Positions 35,887-42,560 of a DNA stretch of 42,560 nt are shown one piece after another. Numbering within the stretch: the first letter of the stretch is position 1; each line of letters starts with the position of its first letter. The stretch comes from Planctomycetota bacterium. GTDB taxonomy: Bacteria > Planctomycetota > Planctomycetia > Gemmatales > Gemmataceae. Under the pieces are notes generated by a model. It searched no databases, had not been told where the DNA came from, and saw nothing but the letters and a program-made list of their open reading frames with translations. The DNA is taken from positions 1 to 42,560 of the forward strand of contig RFZJ01000031.1 in NCBI GenBank assembly GCA_009920765.1. Reading direction: 5' to 3'. The position numbers were made by a program, and so were the translations under genes.

Positions 35887-36948
35887 TTACTTGGACACGC
35901 TAACGACAGATTCAATTTGTTTCGAAGGCGATTTTTCGCTGGAATAACTTGCAAGATAAGAATCAAAGAAGCTCAGTACTCTGTTCTTATACTCGTCCGG
36001 CGCAACTTGTATTGCCATGTTATGGCGGGCACCAGGAACCAACCAAAGTTTCTTGGGGCTGTTGCACATCTTAAAAAGCGTGCGGGCCATTTCTGGTTTG
36101 ATATAAGTATCAAGCACCCCATGAATCATGAGCCAGGGGTTGGTCATTTTTTTGATCTTGGATTCAAGATGAACAAACTTGGCATTTCCCGGGCGTTCTT
36201 TTTCAGCAATATCAATGGCATCCAATGCCAGTTTTCCAAAGAACCAATAGGGCAAAATCGTATGGATTGCAGCGCGTTTACTATAAATACAGATCCATTG
36301 TCTCATGAAGGGTACCATGGTTGTGTAGGTTGCAAAAACCCCGTCAGAGACAGAACATAAAATATAAGGATCATCAGCGCCCACATACAAACCGGAGGCA
36401 GCACCCTTGCTTATGCCAAAAAATCCAATGCCATTAGGATCGGCATCCGGCCTGGTTTTCAGGTATGCAATGGCAGACTTGGTGTCATCAACTTCGTATT
36501 GCGTAATCCAGTGCAATGGTTCGTAATCGGGTTGTTTGTCACTATCGCCCTGATTGCGGGGTTCATAAATAAAAACATCGTAGCCAGCGGAGACCAACCA
36601 TTCACAATAAGTGACACTGCTAAAGCGATTAGAGCTAAACTCAAGGCCAAAAAGAATGACACCTTTTCTGGGAAAGGTTGTTTTAAAATAGCAACCCTGA
36701 AGCATGAGCCCACCTGAAGTGGGAAAACGAACAGAATCACAGGCAGAAGAAACCTCACCCCTTGGGATGATAAACAGGGGTTTTTCCTGAAAAATTCGAG
36801 CGACAAAATGAATATAATTTTTGATGATTACAATATAAACAATCACTAGCCCAATAGCACACAAGATGGGCCCAACCAGCAAAAACAACAAACCTAGCAG
36901 AATCATTTCCAAAGTAATCAACTCCATAAAACTAGTTGCTAAATGCAC
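35887..36948 (-). CDS. Membrane-anchored alpha/beta hydrolase
   Basis: A 353-residue protein. Residues about 13-43 form one long or two short transmembrane segments, so the catalytic domain is membrane-bound. The nucleophile elbow is GISKGAASG with S180. The likely acid is the Asp in IHGVLDTYIKPE and the His is in PGARHNMAIQ, giving a complete triad. It starts 17 nt inside the end of the ketosynthase gene (an alternative ATG lies at 36927), consistent with translational coupling. In this setting it may act as a thioesterase or acyl-releasing enzyme at the membrane; the family alone does not prove that. Confidence 0.82.
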   Translation of the reverse strand: MHLATSFMELITLEMILLGLLFLLVGPILCAIGLVIVYIVIIKNYIHFVARIFQEKPLFIIPRGEVSSACDSVRFPTSGGLMLQGCYFKTTFPRKGVILFGLEFSSNRFSSVTYCEWLVSAGYDVFIYEPRNQGDSDKQPDYEPLHWITQYEVDDTKSAIAYLKTRPDADPNGIGFFGISKGAASGLYVGADDPYILCSVSDGVFATYTTMVPFMRQWICIYSKRAAIHTILPYWFFGKLALDAIDIAEKERPGNAKFVHLESKIKKMTNPWLMIHGVLDTYIKPEMARTLFKMCNSPKKLWLVPGARHNMAIQVAPDEYKNRVLSFFDSYLASYSSEKSPSKQIESVVSVSK

Positions 36949-38224
36949 TTACCACCAGCGATGTATTTTGTCCGCCAAAACCAAAACTATTGCTCAAACA
37001 ATTCCTGGTCTTATGCTCCCGTGCCTTGTTTGGAATATAGTCCAAATCACATTCAGGATCGGGGGTTTCATAATTCATCGTGGGGGGTAGTATTCCTGTT
37101 CGCATCGCTTCAATGCAGGTGATTAATTCAACAGCGCCTGCTGCTGCTATCAAATGTCCCATCATACTTTTAATACTGCTCACCGGAGTCTTATAAGCCC
37201 GATCCCCAAACACCTTTTTTATCCCCAGCGTTTCTACCCGATCATTAACCTGCGTACTTGTCCCATGAGCATTAATATAGCCTATTTCTTCAATAGCTAC
37301 ACCACTATCCTTGATGGCACCAGCAATACAGGCAATCGCACCACGCCCTTCAGGATGGCTATCAGTAACCCTGAAAGCATCAGCGGTTGAACAATACCCC
37401 GTAAGCTCTGCGTGAATCTTGGCACCACGCTTTTTCGCATGTTCAAGTTCTTCAATAACAAGCATCCCCGATCCTTCACCAAGGACAAAACCATCCCGGT
37501 TTAAATCAAAAGGCTTGCTGGATTTAGTTGGATCGCCCTTGAAAGTCGAAAGCGCTGTGAGAAGGTTGAAACCTGTAACACCAAAGGGATGGATCATGCT
37601 GTGCGAACCGCCTGTAAGCATGATATCTGCATCGCCATGCCTGATGATTTCCAACGCTTCGCCAATAGCCTGGCTGCTGGCGGCACAAGCGGTAAGGCAG
37701 TTGAAGTTGGGGCCTTCTAGGCAAAAATATTGGGCAAGATGTGCAGGAGTGGTATGCAATTCTTGTTCTGCTTCATGTCCACCATGAAAATGCTTGAGGC
37801 CTTCTGCTGCGAACTTCACACAATCAAGACTGCGGGTTTCAGAGTTATAGGCACGGGCAATCATGGAAATCATATTGTTGAAATCTTGAATCCCCTCACC
37901 AGAACCCAGATAGACTCCAAACCGGGTGCGATCCACCTTTGTATTATCCAACAACCCTGCATCTTCCAATGCTTGTTGGGCAGCTGCTGCTGCAAAACAA
38001 CTATTTACACCGCAGTTCTTCCATGGTGATGGATCTTTGACAAATTTTGCCAAATCAAAATTCTTTATTTCTGCAGCAAAGGTTGTGGGAAAGCTTTTCG
38101 CATTAAAACGCGTTATCGGACCAATCCCGCTTTTCCCTGCGATCAAGTTTTGGAACATCTCGTGGATGGTTGTCCCAAGGGGAGTTACCACACCCATGCC
38201 AGTTATAACAATTCTTCTTCTCAT
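36932..38224 (-). CDS. Beta-ketoacyl-ACP synthase II-like (active ketosynthase)
   Basis: A 430-residue FabF/KS-alpha-type thiolase-fold condensing enzyme. The catalytic triad is complete: Cys180 (GPNFNCLTACAAS), His320 (INAHGTSTQVND) and His357 with Lys352 (SIKSMMGHLIAAAG). The C-terminal gatekeeper loop SNSFGFGGQN is present. It would carry out decarboxylative condensation of malonyl-ACP with a growing acyl-ACP. It lies 61 nt after a related but Cys-less ketosynthase gene, an arrangement like KS-alpha/chain-length-factor pairs of type II polyketide and polyene systems. The housekeeping fabF is not identified, so 'fabF' is not used. Confidence 0.93.
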   Translation of the reverse strand: MRRRIVITGMGVVTPLGTTIHEMFQNLIAGKSGIGPITRFNAKSFPTTFAAEIKNFDLAKFVKDPSPWKNCGVNSCFAAAAAQQALEDAGLLDNTKVDRTRFGVYLGSGEGIQDFNNMISMIARAYNSETRSLDCVKFAAEGLKHFHGGHEAEQELHTTPAHLAQYFCLEGPNFNCLTACAASSQAIGEALEIIRHGDADIMLTGGSHSMIHPFGVTGFNLLTALSTFKGDPTKSSKPFDLNRDGFVLGEGSGMLVIEELEHAKKRGAKIHAELTGYCSTADAFRVTDSHPEGRGAIACIAGAIKDSGVAIEEIGYINAHGTSTQVNDRVETLGIKKVFGDRAYKTPVSSIKSMMGHLIAAAGAVELITCIEAMRTGILPPTMNYETPDPECDLDYIPNKAREHKTRNCLSNSFGFGGQNTSLVVSAFSN

Positions 38225-38285
38225 TGATAAATCTCGATCCGTTTCCGGTCTGTATCAAAACATCTGCAAGATAATAAATCGGGGC

Positions 38286-39557
38286 TTAAACCCAACGGCG
38301 AATCACCACCGCACCACATTGCCCGGTTTGGCACATACTAACCTTTAAGACGCAATTTTTTTTAAGTTCCCGCGATGCCCTAAGTACAGGAACCGGGCAA
38401 TCGGGATCGACATTTTCATAATTCAATGTGCCAGGAACAACGCCTGTTTGAAAAGCTTCAAGGCTGGCAACCAATTCAACCAAGCCACCCGCCGCACCCA
38501 GATTTCCAATTGCAGATTTCACTGCAATTACATCGGGAGTCTTGGGTAATGCAGAGCGAATCCCCTGCGCCTCACGCCTGTCTGCTAATTTACAACCTAC
38601 GCCATGCGCATTCACATGATCGATTTCGGATGGATCAATACCCGATTCATTCAAGGCTGCATGAATGGCCCTTGCAACGCCAGACCCATCTTTTTTCTGA
38701 TCAAAAGCTGCACCAAACCCGAGTATTTCAGCATAGATTTTTGCCCCCCGACTTTTGGCGTGCTCCAGTTCTTCCACTGCCAACACCCCGGTGCCTTCAC
38801 CTATCACCATGCCTTCGCGATTTTTATCGAAGGGTTTGCAAGCTTTTTCAGGATGTTCATTATTAGTGGAGAGGTCTTCAAACAGGGAGTGTCTGGTCAT
38901 ACTGAGAATATTAATTCTGCTTTCAGCACCACCACTTAGGAAAAAGTCACCTCGATCCCTGCAAAGAAGCCTGTATGTTTCGCCAAGCGCCAAGATGCTT
39001 GCTACATCACTTTGCGTGATTGAATTATTAGGACCTTGTGCATCGTGAAGAATTGAAACCTGGCAGGCGAGCATGTTGGGAAGATACTTCAACATCCAAA
39101 GAGGCTGGATGACTTCAAGGCCTTTATGGCCCCAGACCTCAAGATCAACCTTGATGGGATCCCCAGAACTTGAAAGCACCGCAGCATCTGCAAGTTCATT
39201 GAGTTCGCTTGCAATTAGGCCCGCACCAAAGATTACACCAAAGCGGGTACGATCGAGCTTATCCTTATCAACCAAGGAGTCGTTAATGGCGCACTGGGCG
39301 CCAGAAACCGCAAGCTGGATGGTTTTTGCCATCACTCTAAGGGCTTTTCGGTCTTTTTTATCGACATAATTTTTGGCATCAAAATCAGGGATGCAGCCTG
39401 CAAAGCGAATCGGTAATCCAGAGGCATCAAACGAGGTTATTCCCCGGACGCCACTTTTACCCTCGATTAATGCTTTATGAAAGGAAGGGCCATTAATTCC
39501 TAATGGAGTAAGAGCCCCAATACCGGTAATAACCGCTCTGCGCAAAGAAACAACCAT
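38286..39557 (-). CDS. Ketosynthase-like protein without active Cys (chain-length-factor-like)
   Basis: A 423-residue condensing-enzyme homologue that keeps the fold (RRAVITGIGALTPLG start, KPFDKNREGMVIGEG, NYENVDPDCP) but not the chemistry. Aligned with its neighbour from the shared GPN motif, the nucleophile position is Asp184 in place of Cys (SITQSDVAS). The second His is Asn352 (KSAIGNLGAAGG). Lys347 and His318 are kept, and the GFGG loop near the C-terminus is replaced (MCQTGQCG). Such a protein is best read as a heterodimer partner of the active ketosynthase, like KS-beta. The ATG at 39557 (GGTGGGG upstream) is preferred to a longer reading frame. Confidence 0.85.
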   Translation of the reverse strand: MVVSLRRAVITGIGALTPLGINGPSFHKALIEGKSGVRGITSFDASGLPIRFAGCIPDFDAKNYVDKKDRKALRVMAKTIQLAVSGAQCAINDSLVDKDKLDRTRFGVIFGAGLIASELNELADAAVLSSSGDPIKVDLEVWGHKGLEVIQPLWMLKYLPNMLACQVSILHDAQGPNNSITQSDVASILALGETYRLLCRDRGDFFLSGGAESRINILSMTRHSLFEDLSTNNEHPEKACKPFDKNREGMVIGEGTGVLAVEELEHAKSRGAKIYAEILGFGAAFDQKKDGSGVARAIHAALNESGIDPSEIDHVNAHGVGCKLADRREAQGIRSALPKTPDVIAVKSAIGNLGAAGGLVELVASLEAFQTGVVPGTLNYENVDPDCPVPVLRASRELKKNCVLKVSMCQTGQCGAVVIRRWV

Positions 39558-39629
39558 GGCACCCCACCAATCTTGGGTTATTGAATCAAACCCAAGGAAA
39601 AACAAACACCGAGGGCCCGTACCCTCAAT

Positions 39630-40124
39630 TTAGCCAGGGCTATCCTTGCCGGTCTGAGAAGCAACTTTTGCCAATCCCAGAAGATACTTGAGCTCTCCGG
39701 AAAAAACAAAATTATGGTCACCAAACATCTGCTTGGAGCGAGCCTGATCGAGGTGGGCAAAGAAAATTTCGGCCTCGGCAGTCTGTACTCCGTTAACGAA
39801 CACCTTACCCAAAACCGAGGCGGCTTCTGGCCGCAACATAAGAATCTCGACTTGGTAGATAAGTTGTTCCCCAGCAAACATTTCTCGTTCAAAGCGGGTT
39901 TTGGCAATTTTAGCAAGCACCACTTTCTCTCGAAACTGGTTTGCTTCACCTACCAGGATTCCCCCTGTCTGCGCCAGACCCTCGATAATAAGGGTGGCAG
40001 GCATCACAGGATAACCTGGAAAATGATCTCTAAAGTGGTCTTCCGCAGTGCTGAGATTCTTTACAGCCTTTGCGGATTTACCACTTTCAAATTCCAAAAA
40101 CCTGTCAATCCAGATCCATCTCAT
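39630..40124 (-). CDS. FabZ-like 3-hydroxyacyl-ACP dehydratase (catalytic pair intact)
   Basis: A 164-residue hotdog-fold protein. The FabZ motif HFPGYPVMPATLIIEGLAQ places the catalytic His at 34 and Glu at 48, the same 14-residue spacing as His54/Glu68 in E. coli FabZ. It should remove water from 3-hydroxyacyl-ACP. An extra C-terminal tail (about 130-164) is longer than in E. coli FabZ (151 residues). It lies 72 nt before the Cys-less ketosynthase gene and 99 nt after the acyl carrier gene. One residue differs from the usual PG in the motif (PA). Start as given; the ribosome-binding site is weak (AAGG). Confidence 0.88.
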   Translation of the reverse strand: MRWIWIDRFLEFESGKSAKAVKNLSTAEDHFRDHFPGYPVMPATLIIEGLAQTGGILVGEANQFREKVVLAKIAKTRFEREMFAGEQLIYQVEILMLRPEAASVLGKVFVNGVQTAEAEIFFAHLDQARSKQMFGDHNFVFSGELKYLLGLAKVASQTGKDSPG

Positions 40125-40223
40125 AGATCAACTAACCTTGCCATGCAGTCAGGCCAAAATCAAAGCATATAAATCGGAATTAACCGAAATAATCGCCCTC
40201 TCGACCGGACTTATTGTCAAATA

Positions 40224-40622
40224 TTAATTCTTTCCTGCTGCCAACTTGCCTTCGATATAACGGGCAATTAAGGCAACGGTGAAAAGATCACTGAAATTGT
40301 TCACTTCAGGATTTTTTGCAAATTCTGTCAGATCAGCAAAAGGCATCTTTTCCTTCAGTTCTTCAATCCCCTTTGGGGTAACTTTGCCATTTTGCACGAT
40401 ATCTGGATCGCCTTGCAAAACTGCTTCTGGGAAAAGTTCATTGCGGGGAATCTTAATTCCAAATTCCCTCTCCAATCGGAATACTATATCCAAATAGTCA
40501 ATGGATTCTGCTCCCAAGTCTCCTTGAAGGGTTGAAGTAGGTTTCACTTCATCTTCTTCAACATTCAATGCCTCGATAAGCGTTGCAGATACCTTCGCAT
40601 AAATCTCTTCTTTAGTAGCCAT
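40224..40622 (-). CDS. Extended acyl carrier protein
   Basis: A 132-residue acyl carrier protein. The phosphopantetheine-attachment motif is DLGAESIDYLDIV with Ser40. Helices before (EEIYAKVSATLIEALN) and after (YLDIVFRLEREFGIKIP) fit ACP. Ordinary ACPs have about 80 residues; here about 40-45 residues (about 65-108, GDPDIVQNGKVTPKGIEEL...) are inserted before the last helix (FSDLFTVALIARYIEGKL). The ATG at 40622 is preferred over a longer frame because the normal ACP N-terminus starts there. It is surrounded by FabZ-, FabG- and ketosynthase-like genes, so it is probably the dedicated carrier of this pathway. Confidence 0.88.
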   Translation of the reverse strand: MATKEEIYAKVSATLIEALNVEEDEVKPTSTLQGDLGAESIDYLDIVFRLEREFGIKIPRNELFPEAVLQGDPDIVQNGKVTPKGIEELKEKMPFADLTEFAKNPEVNNFSDLFTVALIARYIEGKLAAGKN

Positions 40623-40818
40623 AACCTTAAAATCTCCAAAAAAACTCGAAGAAACATAATGCAAACTGATAATTCCCTTGATCCAATAAGCCGTGCTTAA
40701 TGTTTAAGCGAGCCTAGTTCTTGGAAAATACCACCTTGCCCGTACCATCACAAAACCATCCTTGGCATATCCATTCCTGAATTATACTAAAAATCAACCT
40801 TGAACCCCGAAATAAACA

Positions 40819-41577
40819 TCAGCCCGAGGCCGTTCCCAGACTTAAACCACCATCAACAGTGATCACTTGTCCAGTTATATAGCTAGCATCAGGGCCTGCC
40901 AAGAATAGCACAACCTTTGCAATATCCTCGGGCTGGCCATACTTTTTCATTGGGATAAATTTCTTGATCATATCCCCAGCTTTGTTCCTCACAGCGGCGC
41001 TCATATCGGTTTCAATAAACCCGGGTGCAACCGCATTAACGGTAACGCCTCTGGATGCAAGTTCCACCGCAAGTGATTTTGTGAAAGAATTTACCGCCCC
41101 CTTACTGGAAGCATAATTTGTCTGCCCAGGGTTCACATAATCTGCTGCGACGCTCGAAATATTAATGATCCTTCCAGAACGCTTACGCATCATGGAGAAA
41201 GCAATGGCATGGCAGAAGTTAAAAGTTCCACCTAAGTTCGTCTGGATCACTTTGCTCCACTGATCAGGTTCCAGTCTTACAAACAAATCATCATGAATCA
41301 TACCTGCGTTATTAACCAGGATATCTACGCCACCCAAAGTCTTTTCGACTTCTTCCACCACTTCCTTGGTACGGGCATATTCGGCAACATCAGCCTGTAT
41401 CGCTATGGCACTGCCACCTTTCGACACAATTTCTGAAACCAGTCCATCTGCTGCTTCCTTGCTACCCTTGTAAATAATCGCAACCTTGGCCCCTTGATTC
41501 GCCAAACCCATGGCAATGGCTTTGCCTATTCCCCTGCTTCCGCCTGTAACGATGGCAACCTTGTCTTTAAGAATCAT
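40819..41577 (-). CDS. fabG: 3-oxoacyl-ACP reductase FabG-like
   Basis: A 252-residue short-chain dehydrogenase. The NADP-binding motif is TGGSRGIG (11-18). The catalytic set is N114, S142, Y155 and K159 (ISSVAADYVNPGQTNYASSK). NNAG (89-92) and APGFIETDM are typical of FabG. All residues are present, so it should reduce 3-oxoacyl-ACP with NADPH. AGGA is 8 nt upstream of the ATG. It lies between the Gln-variant FabZ-like gene (62 nt upstream) and the ACP gene (196 nt downstream), and probably serves this local pathway; a housekeeping role cannot be excluded. Confidence 0.93.
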   Translation of the reverse strand: MILKDKVAIVTGGSRGIGKAIAMGLANQGAKVAIIYKGSKEAADGLVSEIVSKGGSAIAIQADVAEYARTKEVVEEVEKTLGGVDILVNNAGMIHDDLFVRLEPDQWSKVIQTNLGGTFNFCHAIAFSMMRKRSGRIINISSVAADYVNPGQTNYASSKGAVNSFTKSLAVELASRGVTVNAVAPGFIETDMSAAVRNKAGDMIKKFIPMKKYGQPEDIAKVVLFLAGPDASYITGQVITVDGGLSLGTASG

Positions 41578-41639
41578 CCTGGCGTTCCTAATCGTAAGTT
41601 AGAGTCCTATGAATCAACCTTATAGTAATCGACATATCA

Positions 41640-42113
41640 TCAAGAATTCATGCTTAGATAACGATGTAATTCTTTATAATGTGCAATCATCTTCTCATCG
41701 GTATCTTTAAAGCTAATATCCTTATCGCGCAGGTTGTATCGGGCTAGTGTAAACCTAGCGGCTACGGTGGATTGCCCTTCCATCTCGCCCTTCCCTTTAA
41801 ATACAGCCTCTACAGCAGTTTTTTCGACTAACTCCACGGTAATCAGCATCTGTTTACCGGGTTCCATGAAATTACCATACTTTATGTTCTTGGCTTCCCT
41901 GAGGACGATTACACTATGGGCATAATCTTCACTAATTCGAAGCAACCAAGCCCCGGCTTCGACCAAGGTTTGCAGCATCAAAACCCCGGGCATTACCGGG
42001 AAAGTCGGAAAATGATCTGCCAAGTATTCTTCACCAAGCGTTAGGTTCTTTGATGCCTTAAGGCTAACCCCAGCTTGAACTTCGACAATTTTGTCTATCA
42101 GGTTAAAACGCAT
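41640..42113 (-). CDS. FabZ-like hotdog protein with Glu-to-Gln change
   Basis: A 157-residue hotdog-fold protein, first gene of the lipid run. The motif DHFPTFPVMPGVLMLQTLVEAG keeps His34, but the position 14 residues on, Glu in FabZ, is Gln48. Its neighbour at 39630-40124 has Glu there, so the change is specific. It may be a structural partner of the intact FabZ-like protein, an isomerase-like variant, or a weak dehydratase. The ATG at 42113 is chosen for similarity of its N-terminus to the other FabZ-like protein (MRFNLIDKI vs MRWIWIDRF); a TTG at 42134 is the alternative. Confidence 0.85.
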   Translation of the reverse strand: MRFNLIDKIVEVQAGVSLKASKNLTLGEEYLADHFPTFPVMPGVLMLQTLVEAGAWLLRISEDYAHSVIVLREAKNIKYGNFMEPGKQMLITVELVEKTAVEAVFKGKGEMEGQSTVAARFTLARYNLRDKDISFKDTDEKMIAHYKELHRYLSMNS

Positions 42114-42159
42114 CCTGTTTCCAGTCCTGAACAATAAAAGCTAATTATCAACACCCTAC

Positions 42160-42182
42160 TCAGGGGTCACACCTGACCCTGA
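42160..42182. repeat. Inverted repeat in the leader of the lipid operon
   Basis: TCAGGGGTCA (42160-42169) and TGACCCTGA (42174-42182) are inverted repeats separated by four bases, with one extra G in one arm. As RNA from the minus strand it would form a 9-bp hairpin with a bulge immediately after the predicted transcript start. It could be an operator, an RNA-stabilising 5' hairpin or a dispersed REP-like unit; copies elsewhere in the genome are not testable here. Confidence 0.5.
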
Positions 42183-42191
42183 CTTTACATG

Positions 42192-42220
42192 ACTATAGTT
42201 GGCCCTCAGCTATCGGGCAA
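42192..42220 (-). promoter_or_regulatory. Promoter candidate for the lipid operon
   Basis: On the minus strand TTGCCC (42220-42215), a 17-nt spacer and TATAGT (42197-42192) resemble a sigma70 promoter (4 of 6 and 5 of 6 matches). The predicted start is near 42185, about 70 nt before the first ATG at 42113. Confidence 0.45.
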
Positions 42221-42560
42221 ACTAAAAAAACCGCTCAAGCATCCTTACCTTACGACTTCGAACCTTTTTTTAGGCATCAAGTCTTTAAAAATAAAAGCTT
42301 CCGAGCAAAGAATACCTTAATCTTTTGTCTATTGTCTTAAATTCATGAATATTTATCAAACCGAAAAGGTTTATTAAACTGAACAATATAAACAAACAGG
42401 GAGCTTTATACGAATCAGCCATACTTTAACGTTTTTTCTGATTGCACTTATTACGAGCTTAATCCCAAAGAGGCCGAATTAAACGAGTTGTGATTTAAAC
42501 CCATACGGTTTCAAATTATCTTTTAGAAATATTGTTTATTTTTGGCCTATTCCGGCTAAT
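42221..42560. other. Apparently non-coding AT-rich end of window
   Basis: No ORF of useful length with a start codon, RNA gene or strong hairpin was seen in this 340-nt stretch. It holds mostly AT-rich sequence upstream of the minus-strand lipid operon. A short hydrophobic reading frame without a usual start codon is noted separately as rejected. Confidence 0.5.

Noticed and set aside
40781..40786. TATAAT on the minus strand upstream of the ACP gene
   Set aside because: No -35 element at suitable spacing; an internal operon promoter is possible but not supported.
42408..42482. Short hydrophobic reading frame resembling a signal peptide (about 24 codons) at the right end, after an AGGGAG-like site
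   Set aside because: It begins with ATA rather than a usual start codon and stops after 24 codons. No longer frame continues. It could be a gene remnant but nothing supports that.

Overview
The window reads as a chromosomal segment of a bacterium, most probably a planctomycete (Planctomycetota). The best pointers are a prepilin-like protein of the DUF1559 type (G|FTLIE start, late HSGG...GDGSVRF motif), a secreted PQQ-type beta-propeller protein, secreted amidohydrolases, a Tat-type sugar-phosphate isomerase/epimerase and an ECF sigma factor with a tiny membrane partner. Base composition is moderate to low in GC, so the lineage below phylum is not assigned. No phage, insertion sequence, CRISPR array or rRNA was seen. 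One tRNA (anticodon CAT) is present.

Layout. 1-8.7 kb: mostly single housekeeping or accessory genes: AhpD-like protein, PDZ protein, lysophospholipase-like hydrolase, YjbQ, DNA polymerase IV, tRNA, PQQ-like protein, YtcJ-like amidohydrolase, and isocitrate dehydrogenase on the minus strand. 8.8-17.1 kb, plus strand: a second amidohydrolase, a probable RNA-turnover unit (YhaM-like 3'-5' exonuclease, RNase R, zinc-ribbon membrane protein), an ECF sigma factor with a small one-helix protein, and a secreted M14 carboxypeptidase. 17.1-23.2 kb: DAHP synthase (minus), isomerase (plus), then ndk, the DUF1559 protein and the translationally coupled thyX-rho pair (minus). 23.5-32.6 kb: a tightly packed plus-strand run of panB, TPR-metallopeptidase, MazG-like, large membrane protein, ABC ATPase, galE and an APH-family kinase. 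Two convergent pairs abut with 0-1 nt between stop codons (17061/17063 and 32596/32597).

32.6-42.1 kb, minus strand: the most interesting region. In transcription order it encodes a FabZ-like hotdog protein whose catalytic Glu is replaced by Gln, a FabG-type reductase, an unusually long acyl carrier protein, a second FabZ-like protein with an intact His/Glu pair, a ketosynthase-like protein lacking the nucleophilic Cys and one His (chain-length-factor-like), an intact ketosynthase, a membrane-anchored alpha/beta hydrolase, and a GH3-family acyl-adenylating/amide-synthetase-like enzyme. CorA and a small secreted protein follow. I read the first eight genes as a dedicated type II fatty-acid/polyketide-like pathway that builds a special acyl chain on its own carrier protein, with release or conjugation by the hydrolase and the GH3 enzyme. 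The product cannot be read from sequence. A plausible sigma70-type promoter and an inverted repeat lie just upstream of the first gene, so most of the cluster could be one transcript.
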